DNA from: Prolixibacter denitrificans
Lineage (GTDB): Bacteria > Bacteroidota > Bacteroidia > Bacteroidales > Prolixibacteraceae
Length of the DNA stretch: 51,138 nt
Direction of reading: 5' to 3'
Assembly: GCF_003014495.1 (NCBI RefSeq)
Contig: NZ_PYGC01000016.1
Span: 1 to 51,138, forward strand
Position 1 is the first letter of the stretch, and every line of letters begins with the position of its first letter. The translations under genes and the position numbers were made by a program. Shown in pieces: positions 42,359 through 48,803 of the stretch. The notes beneath the pieces are model-generated. The model saw only the letters and a list, made by a program, of their open reading frames with translations. It did not search any database and was not told where the DNA came from.

Positions 42359-44098
42359 TTATTGAGCAGCATTGGCACCCTGAACCATAGCGTCCAATGC
42401 CTGCTGATCGAACACGGTATCGTCATTCCGGTTAAAAATAGCACAATTGTTATTGTCCATCGAACCATTATCCCAATAAAATGGCAAGATTCCGTCTTCT
42501 TTTGCCTTTTGTGTCACATACTTCAGGAAATAAGCTCTTGAAGCCAAATGCAATGTCAAGGCATCGCCGGTCAAATCCGAACGGCGCACCGCGCTGAACT
42601 CGCCCAGGACTACCGGAATACCCTTGTCGACAAACTGCTGTTTCATGAGACCAAAGAAGTCATTTACCGTTGGTTCTTCGCCCCAGGTTGCATTGCGTTC
42701 GGTATCAGTGGTGGAGTGATAGCCGTTGCCCCAGTAATAGAACATTTTGCCCCAGTCGGCGTCCTCGGTCATTCCACAGAAATTCCAGGGAGTATAGTAA
42801 TGAATTTCAACCATCAACCGATCAGCGACCTCGTCTGTTGGCAGACTTGTCATCAGTTGGTTGGTCTTTTCGATGTCAGTCGACGGTCCCTGGATAACCA
42901 GTACCCGGTAGCTGTTTTTTCCTCCGGTTGAACGCACCGCGTTGATGAAGGTCTGGTGATACGATTCCAGCACCGCCATCTGTGTGGCATTGTCGACGTT
43001 GGGTTCGTTGGCGCTGGCAAAGAGCAGGTGTTCGTCGAAATCACGCATCGTCGTGGCTATCTGTTCCCAGAACGCCTTCTGCCTGGCATTCACCTCTTCC
43101 TCTTTATCCTGCGTGCAGTTGTTTTCCAGCCAGCCGCCGTCCCAGTGAATATTCAGGATAACATACATATCATCGTCAATGCAGTATTGAACGACCTCTT
43201 TGACCCGTTGCAGCCAATCAGCCTGTATTTCAGCCGTAGCAGCATTGGCATATTGATTCCAGGAACAAGGAATCCGAATGGCGTTGAATCCGCTTTGTTT
43301 CACCAAATCAATTAACGCTTTGGTCGTTTTCGGATTTCCCCAGGCCGTTTCACCTCCCGTGGCTTCCAGCGAATTTCCGAGGTTCCAGCCCAGATTGATT
43401 TTTGCAGCCAGTTCAGCGGCGGTACTGGTCATTCCGGTTTCATCGGGTGCCTGTGGTGAGGTATTGTAGCTGGGGTAAATCTCACCTTTTTGTGTAACGG
43501 TAATTTCTACCGTCGGAGCATTTTCGGCCGTTAGGGTAAGGGTCGCGGTTCGCGCATCGGTTCCGGTATTTTCGGGAGCCGTCATATTGACGCTGGTCGA
43601 GCCTTGTCCGCCGGCTGTTTTACTTAGTTGTAACCAATCGGCATCAGTGCTCATGGCCCATTCCCGGGCATCGGTTGTAACAGTCAGCGTGGCCGAGTCA
43701 CCCGAGCGTTTCAAACTGAAGCTGTTTTCACTGGTCGAAAGATTGTAGAGATAATCTGACGAAGCCTGCGACACCATCACCTGAACCGGGTTAGCATCAC
43801 CGGCCATAATGGTGAGGGTGTCGGTGCGGGCAGTCAACGTTTTGGTTTCTATTTTCAACGAGATTTGGGCATTCTTCTCGGTTCCGCTGGTGTTCGATAC
43901 AACGAGCCAGTCGGACGCCGGATTGCTGATGTTCCATGAGTCAGCATCGGTCTGGAGCGCCAGCAAAGCGCTGCCACCATCTTTCGGGAAACTAACCTGT
44001 GAAGGATTAATCGAGAGGGTGTTAGGATTGTCTTTTTTCTGACAAGCAAGCAGTGTGAGCAAACTCAGCATGAGAATGCCGGTCAACCTGGTTTTCAT
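42359..44098 (-). CDS. GH5 endo-glucanase-type lipoprotein with two BACON domains, 579 aa
   Basis: Surface lipoprotein (signal MKTRLTGILMLSLLTLLAC, Cys19; an in-frame ATG exists four codons upstream). Two BACON domains (~25-110 and ~115-205, each with the SxNxxSDWL/DADWLQLSKTAG and ATLTLTA pattern) act as a stalk. They precede a GH5 barrel (~225-575) with LGWNLGNSLEATGGETAWGN, acid/base Glu365 in SANEPN and nucleophile Glu500 in VLGEFSAV. The layout resembles xyloglucanase/endoglucanase surface enzymes such as BoGH5A, which carries one BACON domain. Activity on beta-glucan, xyloglucan or mannan is possible; subfamily 4 seems closest. Transcribed with GH39, downstream of the candidate AraC operator. 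Confidence 0.92.
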   Translation of the reverse strand: MKTRLTGILMLSLLTLLACQKKDNPNTLSINPSQVSFPKDGGSALLALQTDADSWNISNPASDWLVVSNTSGTEKNAQISLKIETKTLTARTDTLTIMAGDANPVQVMVSQASSDYLYNLSTSENSFSLKRSGDSATLTVTTDAREWAMSTDADWLQLSKTAGGQGSTSVNMTAPENTGTDARTATLTLTAENAPTVEITVTQKGEIYPSYNTSPQAPDETGMTSTAAELAAKINLGWNLGNSLEATGGETAWGNPKTTKALIDLVKQSGFNAIRIPCSWNQYANAATAEIQADWLQRVKEVVQYCIDDDMYVILNIHWDGGWLENNCTQDKEEEVNARQKAFWEQIATTMRDFDEHLLFASANEPNVDNATQMAVLESYHQTFINAVRSTGGKNSYRVLVIQGPSTDIEKTNQLMTSLPTDEVADRLMVEIHYYTPWNFCGMTEDADWGKMFYYWGNGYHSTTDTERNATWGEEPTVNDFFGLMKQQFVDKGIPVVLGEFSAVRRSDLTGDALTLHLASRAYFLKYVTQKAKEDGILPFYWDNGSMDNNNCAIFNRNDDTVFDQQALDAMVQGANAAQ

Positions 44099-44228
44099 TA
44101 TCAAATTCATTTGTGTTGGATTAATGTTTTATTGGCTTATTGAAGAGATTCAGCCATGACAATTTGTGCCGTTATCATGCCGCAACCGATTCCCTTCTAC
44201 ACAATATTAGGAGGATGCTTTTTCTTTC

Positions 44229-44267
44229 TTTTGACAAAAAATGGAAATCTTTTTGCAAAAAGTGCAA
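44229..44267 (-). promoter_or_regulatory. Direct repeat upstream of GH5, candidate AraC operator
   Basis: TTTTGACAAAAAATGGAA (from 44229) is repeated as TTTTGCAAAAAGTGCAA (from 44251), offset about two helical turns. It lies between the end of the AraC-type regulator gene (44272) and the GH5 start, ~130 bp upstream of GH5 on the minus strand. AraC-family proteins bind tandem half-sites spaced ~21 bp. TAATATTG, one mismatch from the Bacteroidota -7 consensus, lies nearer GH5 (around 44201-44208). Confidence 0.5.
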
Positions 44268-44271
44268 CGCG

Positions 44272-45426
44272 CTAGCGCACACTTTCGCGGTACTGAGAAG
44301 GGCTTAATTCTGTTAGATTTTTGAAAACGCGGTTGAAATGGCTTTGGTTGCCGAATCCTACCTTGAAAGCAATCTCGCCAATGGGTAAATCGGTTTCGCG
44401 GAGTAGCCTTTTGGACTCGTTAATCCGGATACGGTTGATGTAAGTTTTGAAGTTGCAATCGTAGGTTTCCTGTATGAAATGGGCGATTCGGCGCGGTGTG
44501 ACGCCGGTCTGCTCAGACACTTGTTCGAGGGAAAGCTCGTGCTCCTGAAAGTTCCGGTTGATGTAGGCGATAAAGTCTTCGCCCGGTTGTTTCTCTTCTT
44601 CCACTTCCACGGAACGGTAGGAGATAGTAATGGAAACCTGCTTTCGTTTCAACCAGGCGCGGAGGTGATAAATGATAACTAAAAGGATGAAGAATGTTAA
44701 CCATGCAATGATTAGCATGATGCCTAGCCGGCTATTATCCCGAACAATGGATATGGAGTAAATGTGCAACGAGCAGGTGGTATTCAACAGGGGTGCGTAA
44801 GCATTTCCCATGTTGAAGTTGTGAACGTGTTTCAGGTCGGGGCGGGTTTTCTCCTGTGGGGAAATATGATTCACGCTGCGCCACCAATCGGGCACATTCA
44901 TCTGGTTGACATCAATGGTATATTGTTTCTTCTCCGGCGAAATCTCCACCAGGGTATAGAAATTCAAATCGTTGCTGTTGCCTTTTTGGCGGAAGTAGGG
45001 GTTACGGGTAAACAACGAAAAATTGATGTTTTTGATGCCCTGTGCAGCTACAGTCAATCGGATTTCGTTGTAGTGGGTCAGATTGATAACACTGTCCCGG
45101 GTGGGGCCGATACTTATTCCGACGTACGGGCTCAGAAATCCTTTCTTTAACTGGAAATCGAGAGCGATAGCTGAATCGGAGACGCTGTGTTGCACAATTT
45201 CCGAATGGCCCCCGTTGGCACTATCGTCGTAAAAGCCAACAGCAAAATTGTGCTGCGAAGGAAACACCCGGATGTCGCGAAAGCTGAGGAAATAGCCATA
45301 AATGCCGAGAAGCACAAGCGTAGCGGCAATAAGGCTCCAACGGTTGAATTGGTTACGGAAAAAACCACTTAGAGACATGAATGCAAACGTACGGTCTTTT
45401 CGGGTATGTAGGTTCTTGTCGTTCAT
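44272..45426 (-). CDS. Membrane-spanning AraC-family regulator with extracytoplasmic sensor domain, 384 aa
   Basis: One-component transmembrane transcription factor: short cytoplasmic N-terminus, TM1 (31-47), an extracytoplasmic domain (48-233), TM2 (234-254), a basic/acidic linker and an AraC HTH (285-384, DLPIGEIAFKVGFGNQSHFN then LSPSQYR). There is no kinase or receiver domain. The sensor region (FAVGFYDDSANGGHSEIVQH, then PYVGISIGP and alternating beta-strand patterns) suggests a jelly-roll, carbohydrate-binding-like fold. That would make it a direct periplasmic sugar sensor attached to DNA; this is inference. It lies upstream of GH5 and GH39 on the same strand, separated by a direct repeat, so it probably controls them. 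A start at Met17 is also possible. Confidence 0.88.
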   Translation of the reverse strand: MNDKNLHTRKDRTFAFMSLSGFFRNQFNRWSLIAATLVLLGIYGYFLSFRDIRVFPSQHNFAVGFYDDSANGGHSEIVQHSVSDSAIALDFQLKKGFLSPYVGISIGPTRDSVINLTHYNEIRLTVAAQGIKNINFSLFTRNPYFRQKGNSNDLNFYTLVEISPEKKQYTIDVNQMNVPDWWRSVNHISPQEKTRPDLKHVHNFNMGNAYAPLLNTTCSLHIYSISIVRDNSRLGIMLIIAWLTFFILLVIIYHLRAWLKRKQVSITISYRSVEVEEEKQPGEDFIAYINRNFQEHELSLEQVSEQTGVTPRRIAHFIQETYDCNFKTYINRIRINESKRLLRETDLPIGEIAFKVGFGNQSHFNRVFKNLTELSPSQYRESVR

Positions 45427-45716
45427 TCCAAAGCTGAAATGTTTTGCGTAGGTAAAGATGCATTAAGTTCATCAACTGTGGAAACAATGATAGTATATTT
45501 GTATCGGAAAGATAGAAATTGCAACGGCAGCACCGCGGTAAAACAGGCAGTATGATTTAAGTCGGCGGCTCCTGTGTTGTTCTTATGAGCATTGATTTCA
45601 CAGCATGTTCTTGTAGCTTTCAGTACTCTCTGGTGGAAAAAGAACGCTATTTCACGAAGTTGTCCGCAAAGCCGTATTCTCCGGGCAGTAACCTTTGCAA
45701 CGGTGTTCGCAGTATA
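45427..45716. other. Intergenic region, no gene seen
   Basis: 290 bp between the AraC-type gene and pirin. Short open frames here run into pirin on the opposite strand and look like shadows. TATATTTG near 45491-45499 (plus strand) matches the -7 consensus but has no sensible gene downstream. The promoter of the AraC-type gene must lie here on the minus strand, but I could not identify it. No terminator hairpin is evident after pirin. Confidence 0.4.
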
Positions 45717-46733
45717 TTACCGTTCCTCTTTCGTGCCGTCCGAATAGATGGCAAACCGTTTCGCATCGGCGCCGTGGGTGACTTCATCCTGCGGCCAGGG
45801 CCAGCCCCCAAATTGTGTTTGCCGGTACTCCGAAAAAGCCTCATCAATCTCTTGTTTGGAATTCATCACAAACGGTCCGTACTGAACCACCGGTTCACGC
45901 ATGGGCCGTCCCTGCAAAATCAAGGCAGAGCAGGCTTCCTCACCGGCCATCATGTTGATCTGCTGGTCTGCTTGTAAATCGGCCGAATGGTATGCCGGCA
46001 GGTTTGTATCGTTCAATTGAAGCTGGTCACCTTTATAAAAATACAGTCGTCTGTTAACCCCGGGTGAAGCGGCAGGCAACTCAAACGCTGCGTTGGGTTC
46101 CATGTGTATCACCCAAATGGCCACCTCGTTTTCGTCTTTTGCCGCCCACGAATCTGGTGGAGGAACGGGAGCCGCCAGGGTGTCTATTTGACCGGCAATC
46201 AATTCAATTTTTGTTTTCCTGTTTTGCGCATCAGTCGTTTCGTAGCGAGGAATATTCTCGTTCCAGAACATCTTATAGTGCGGTTCGACCATTTTGCTGG
46301 TACGCGGCAAATTCAACCAAATCTGGAAAAGTTCCATCGGATTATCTGTATCCTGGTTCACCAACGGAAACATTTCAGAGTGCTGTAAACCTTTACCAGC
46401 CGTCATCCATTGCACATCGCCGTTACCGTAGCGGCCGGCTGCACCCATCGAATCGCTGTGATCGACCCAACCTTTGCGAACTACCGTTACCGTTTCGAAA
46501 CCACGATGTGGATGCGGCGGGAAACCCGGAACGGTCTGCCCGTGATACATGCGCCAGCCATCTTTCACATGGAAATCCTGGCCGATATTTCTTCCCGCCA
46601 ATTCCTTTTTGTCGGGACCCAGGTTGGCATTTCCTTTCGGGAAAAAATCTTCGTGATGCACGCAAAACAAGAATGGGTCAAGGGCTTCCCACTGAAATCC
46701 CAACGGTTTGATATGACTTACGATTTCGCTCAT
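45717..46733 (-). CDS. Pirin-family bicupin protein, 338 aa
   Basis: Cytoplasmic iron-binding bicupin. The N-terminal cupin has the pirin metal site: His74 and His76 in FPPHPHRGFETVT, then His118 and Glu120 in LQHSEMF, with spacing like the known His56/His58/His101/Glu103 of human pirin. The C-terminal cupin (~200-300) follows. Bacterial pirins have quercetinase-like or redox-sensing roles, but the physiological substrate is usually unknown and nothing here settles it. It has no evident link to the xylan genes. It marks the boundary between the ordinary chromosomal region and the AT-rich cassette-like run. Confidence 0.9.
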   Translation of the reverse strand: MSEIVSHIKPLGFQWEALDPFLFCVHHEDFFPKGNANLGPDKKELAGRNIGQDFHVKDGWRMYHGQTVPGFPPHPHRGFETVTVVRKGWVDHSDSMGAAGRYGNGDVQWMTAGKGLQHSEMFPLVNQDTDNPMELFQIWLNLPRTSKMVEPHYKMFWNENIPRYETTDAQNRKTKIELIAGQIDTLAAPVPPPDSWAAKDENEVAIWVIHMEPNAAFELPAASPGVNRRLYFYKGDQLQLNDTNLPAYHSADLQADQQINMMAGEEACSALILQGRPMREPVVQYGPFVMNSKQEIDEAFSEYRQTQFGGWPWPQDEVTHGADAKRFAIYSDGTKEER

Positions 46734-46832
46734 GGTTCTTTCGGTATTGAATATGCTTACGTTGGAACAATGAACACAGGGGAAGGTTTATCGATGAAGG
46801 CCCGAATCTCCGCGTTGCACCCGGTGGGTGAC

Positions 46833-47033
46833 TCAATCCTTTCTGAGAAACGGTAGGATATGCCCGCAGTTTGAACAAACAAAATTGATGACTGTCTTGT
46901 CCCAGGACTGTAACCGGAAAATCGTAAACCAGGTTCGATTTAGTATTGTTTTGCGAGTTTCGAACGTTTCATTTTCGCAGATTGGACATTTTAGTTTATT
47001 TCCAACAACTTCGTATTGCTTTGCTTTTGCCAT
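46833..47033 (-). CDS. Small zinc-ribbon protein, 66 aa
   Basis: Two CxxC knuckles, Cys16-Pro-Ile-Cys19 and Cys53-Ser-Asn-Cys56-Gly, form a rubredoxin/zinc-ribbon-type site around a hydrophobic middle (NRTWFTIFRLQSWDKTVINF). No signal peptide. Function unknown; such proteins are widespread in Bacteria. Its first five residues, MAKAK, and ~33 upstream bases are almost identical to those of the unrelated lipoprotein gene at 47601, and palindromic element A lies just upstream. First gene of the same-strand cassette-like series. Confidence 0.8.
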   Translation of the reverse strand: MAKAKQYEVVGNKLKCPICENETFETRKTILNRTWFTIFRLQSWDKTVINFVCSNCGHILPFLRKD

Positions 47034-47058
47034 GAGGTTTAGTTTTAGAATGATTGTT

Positions 47059-47140
47059 TACGTTAGTGCAAGGTGGCTACTTTGTTTTGACTAGTCAAAC
47101 CGATCCCAGTAGTCATCGGGACCGCCTGCCATATTACAAT
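47059..47140. repeat. Palindromic intergenic element A (attC-like candidate)
   Basis: From TTACGTTAGT to CCGCCTGCCATATTACAAT. It contains the perfect palindrome TTTGACTAGTCAAA (47086-47099), a GATCCC/GGGACC hairpin (from 47102), GGTGGCTAC and the CCGCCTGCCATAT block shared with element E. It lies directly upstream of the zinc-ribbon start. It may be an integron-type recombination site, a mobile palindrome or a regulatory structure; see findings. Confidence 0.55.
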
Positions 47141-47199
47141 ATATTATGGACTGGGCTTTTTTCTCATTTCAAAAAATATTTATCTTTCCTGGCAGAGAA

Positions 47200-47601
47200 T
47201 CATTTTGGTTTTTGAGTAATTGTCACCCTGTCAAAATAGTCTCCTGCTTCAAGTCCAACTGTGATAATCCTTTTGACGTTATTAGGATTCGCTGCAACTT
47301 TGATAAATAATGTATTCTTATCACGGCGTTCAACGGTAAAACAATCCTCCTTAATTGTGTAATTATCGGATTGCATATCAACACTTGTAAAACCATAATA
47401 CCACGTACTATCAACCGAAACATCAGAAATCCACCACCAATCACCGCCGGTTTTTATTGTTACAGAATCTCCAGAAGCATTAAATTCAGCGCTTTTAGTT
47501 GAAAGATGAATATTATCCTCCCAGATGCCCTTGGGTTTTGTACAGGCAAAAAGAGTAATTATCAAAATTGTCATTAAACTTAAAATCTTTGCTTTTGCCA
47601 T
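47200..47601 (-). CDS. Small BACON-like lipoprotein, 133 aa
   Basis: The lipoprotein signal MAKAKILSLMTILIITLFAC ends at Cys20. The mature part is a single beta-sandwich resembling a BACON/Ig-like domain: LSTKSAEFNASGDSVTIKTG then WWWISDVSV, and the closing ITVGLEAGDYFDRVTITQKP, with DRVTITQKP being the usual last strand of BACON domains. Unlike the BACON domains of the GH5 above it has no catalytic partner, so it is a free-standing surface or periplasmic protein of unknown role. Elements A and B bracket it. Its first codons and leader are shared with the zinc-ribbon gene. Confidence 0.75.
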   Translation of the reverse strand: MAKAKILSLMTILIITLFACTKPKGIWEDNIHLSTKSAEFNASGDSVTIKTGGDWWWISDVSVDSTWYYGFTSVDMQSDNYTIKEDCFTVERRDKNTLFIKVAANPNNVKRIITVGLEAGDYFDRVTITQKPK

Positions 47602-47623
47602 GACATCTAGTTTTAGAATGAGG

Positions 47624-47700
47624 TTACGTTAGTCGGAGGTGGCGACAAGTTTTTTAGTTTGTCAAACTGAAACGGTTCTATTCCTCCATATGACAATTGG
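47624..47700. repeat. Palindromic intergenic element B (attC-like candidate)
   Basis: Starts TTACGTTAGTCGGAGGTGG and ends CCTCCATATGACAATTGG, so the GGAGG/CCTCC ends pair, with AGTTTGTCAAACT inside. It shares TTACGTTAGT and GTGGC with element A and CATATGACAATT with element E. It lies between the lipoprotein start and the end of the 73-aa gene, whose stop is 27 bases away. Confidence 0.55.
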
Positions 47701-47726
47701 TTTGCGGCTGGCGTTTAGGTTTTATT

Positions 47727-47948
47727 TCATCGAAATGATTTAATTATCAAAAATATTCCTAATCCAATAAATAGTACTGAGCCTATTAATGAACGCCAAT
47801 GATTTGTGTCCAGACTATCACCAGGTAACAAGTCAATTATTTTTCTTTTGTACAAAAAGCTAAAACACTTTCTGCCCCAAAATATGTTCATTATTCCTAA
47901 AACTATCATGACAGAACCAACTATTAACTCATAAATATTTTTATTCAT
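47727..47948 (-). CDS. Small two-TM membrane protein, 73 aa
   Basis: Not recognised. Two hydrophobic helices (residues ~7-25, YELIVGSVMIVLGIMNIFWG, and ~52-70, SLIGSVLFIGLGIFLIIKSF) are separated by a basic/acidic loop (KRKIIDLLPGDSLDTNHW). The two helices share a GSVxxxxLGI pattern, suggesting an internal duplication. Elements B and C bracket it, and it has the same orientation as its neighbours. Cassette-like context; function unknown. Confidence 0.7.
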   Translation of the reverse strand: MNKNIYELIVGSVMIVLGIMNIFWGRKCFSFLYKRKIIDLLPGDSLDTNHWRSLIGSVLFIGLGIFLIIKSFR

Positions 47949-47970
47949 TTTTGCTCATTCAGAATTTCAA

Positions 47971-48048
47971 GCGTAACGGCCACTCATATGTGTTCGGGCG
48001 GTCCTGGCACTTCGGGACCCGACCTTCCGATATGACGGGTTGTTAGGC
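47971..48048. repeat. Palindromic intergenic element C (best attC-like candidate)
   Basis: On the minus strand it begins GCCTAAC (48048-48042), matching the integron core RYYYAAC, and ends GTTACGC (47977-47971), close to GTTRRRY. The arms between them pair imperfectly: GTCATATCGG on one side, CACATATGAGTGG on the other, with CGGGTCCC facing GGACCGCCC. Total length of 78 bp is within the usual attC range. The TAA stop of the upstream 105-aa gene lies inside the GCCTAAC core, the tight packing typical of gene cassettes. Confidence 0.6.
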
Positions 48049-48360
48049 GCTGGTTTTTTGTCTATTACTTTCAATCAATAATATTGAGAAGATTACGATT
48101 CCAAGTAGAGGAAAGAAGAATGCAGCAATGCAAGTCAAAACAACATTTTTTAGATTCTCTGTTTTGAAATCAATTACTAGCAAAATAATCACAGTCAATC
48201 TAATTGCATAGTCAACAAATGTAGGAATTGATTCGATTATAGAATCCGGGCCATTATATTCAAAAATCAAGTGTCTAAAATAAAACCAAGGCATTCCAAA
48301 TAGTGATGATACAATCATTAAGATGACGTACTTATTTATCTTTTTAATAAAATCTTTCAT
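48043..48360 (-). CDS. Small membrane protein, 105 aa (pair member 2)
   Basis: Not recognised. Predicted TM segments lie at ~12-30, ~50-65 and ~72-96, ending in a basic tail (ESNRQKTSA). Its stop codon is embedded in the border of element C. Its start overlaps the end of the preceding gene by four bases (ATGA), implying translational coupling. The layout (Lys-rich start, TM, polar loop, IDFKTENLKN-type linker, TM) parallels the 112-aa neighbour, so the two are probably diverged tandem duplicates that work as a pair. Function unknown. Confidence 0.72.
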   Translation of the reverse strand: MKDFIKKINKYVILMIVSSLFGMPWFYFRHLIFEYNGPDSIIESIPTFVDYAIRLTVIILLVIDFKTENLKNVVLTCIAAFFFPLLGIVIFSILLIESNRQKTSA

Positions 48361-48695
48361 CGTTCGTTAGTGATTAAAGTTAATTTGTTTTGAGCGGCAA
48401 ATATTAAAAAGAAAAGAACCCCAGTGAAGCTTGAAAAGAAAGTCACAACTAATATTGGAATTGACTCAATCTTTTGTCTTTTAAATTCAGATGATATCAA
48501 TACAATGAATACAATGTTCATTAAATATTCAATTAGCCGTTCTATGTAGTCGGATGAAAAGGTTGTTGTACTTCCATCAATATTATGCTTTGTAAGGATA
48601 TCGGGCCATATTGCCATTATCGTAGCAGTCAATAATCTCGCTAAAATAAAAGCGGAAATTAAAAGTATAGAATACTTTTTAATCAATTGTTTCAT
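48357..48695 (-). CDS. Small membrane protein, 112 aa (pair member 1)
   Basis: Not recognised. Predicted TM segments lie at ~8-28, ~55-72 and ~80-102 (LVVTFFSSFTGVLFFLIFAA). The central linker ISSEFKRQKIESIP corresponds in place to VIDFKTENLKN of the downstream gene, and both proteins end in a short polar tail, supporting common descent. The four-base ATGA overlap makes a two-gene unit. Element D lies upstream, element C downstream of the pair. Confidence 0.72.
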   Translation of the reverse strand: MKQLIKKYSILLISAFILARLLTATIMAIWPDILTKHNIDGSTTTFSSDYIERLIEYLMNIVFIVLISSEFKRQKIESIPILVVTFFSSFTGVLFFLIFAAQNKLTLITNER

Positions 48696-48718
48696 TTTGT
48701 TTAGTTAATTTCTTTTTA

Positions 48719-48797
48719 GCCTAAGCACAATGGTCCCTCGTATATGGCCGGGCGGCGCTGAAGTCTCAGAGTCCCGCCCGAGCATATACCGGTTGCT
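48719..48797. repeat. Palindromic intergenic element D (attC-like candidate)
   Basis: CGTATATGGCCGGGCGG on one side pairs with CCGCCCGAGCATATACCGG on the other, with a smaller CTGAAGTCTCAG hairpin at the tip. It shares the CGGGCGG and TATATG/CATATA arm sequences with elements C and E. It starts with GCCTAAG next to the 112-aa gene start and ends GGTTGCTAC, seven bases from the stop of the 679-aa gene. Its GC-rich stem could also act as a terminator, although it lacks a T-run. Confidence 0.55.
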
Positions 48798-48803
48798 ACT
48801 CAG

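Noticed and set aside
42307-42468. 54-codon N-terminal extension of the GH39 gene
   Set aside because: It would overlap the GH5 coding region and hides a good signal peptide beginning at the ATG at 42306.
45585-45977. 130-codon plus-strand ORF across the AraC/pirin gap
   Set aside because: Most of it is the antisense of pirin, and the rest has no coding character.
46760-46832. CACCC/GGGTG hairpin downstream of the zinc-ribbon gene as a terminator
   Set aside because: The stem is only five base pairs and no T-run follows.
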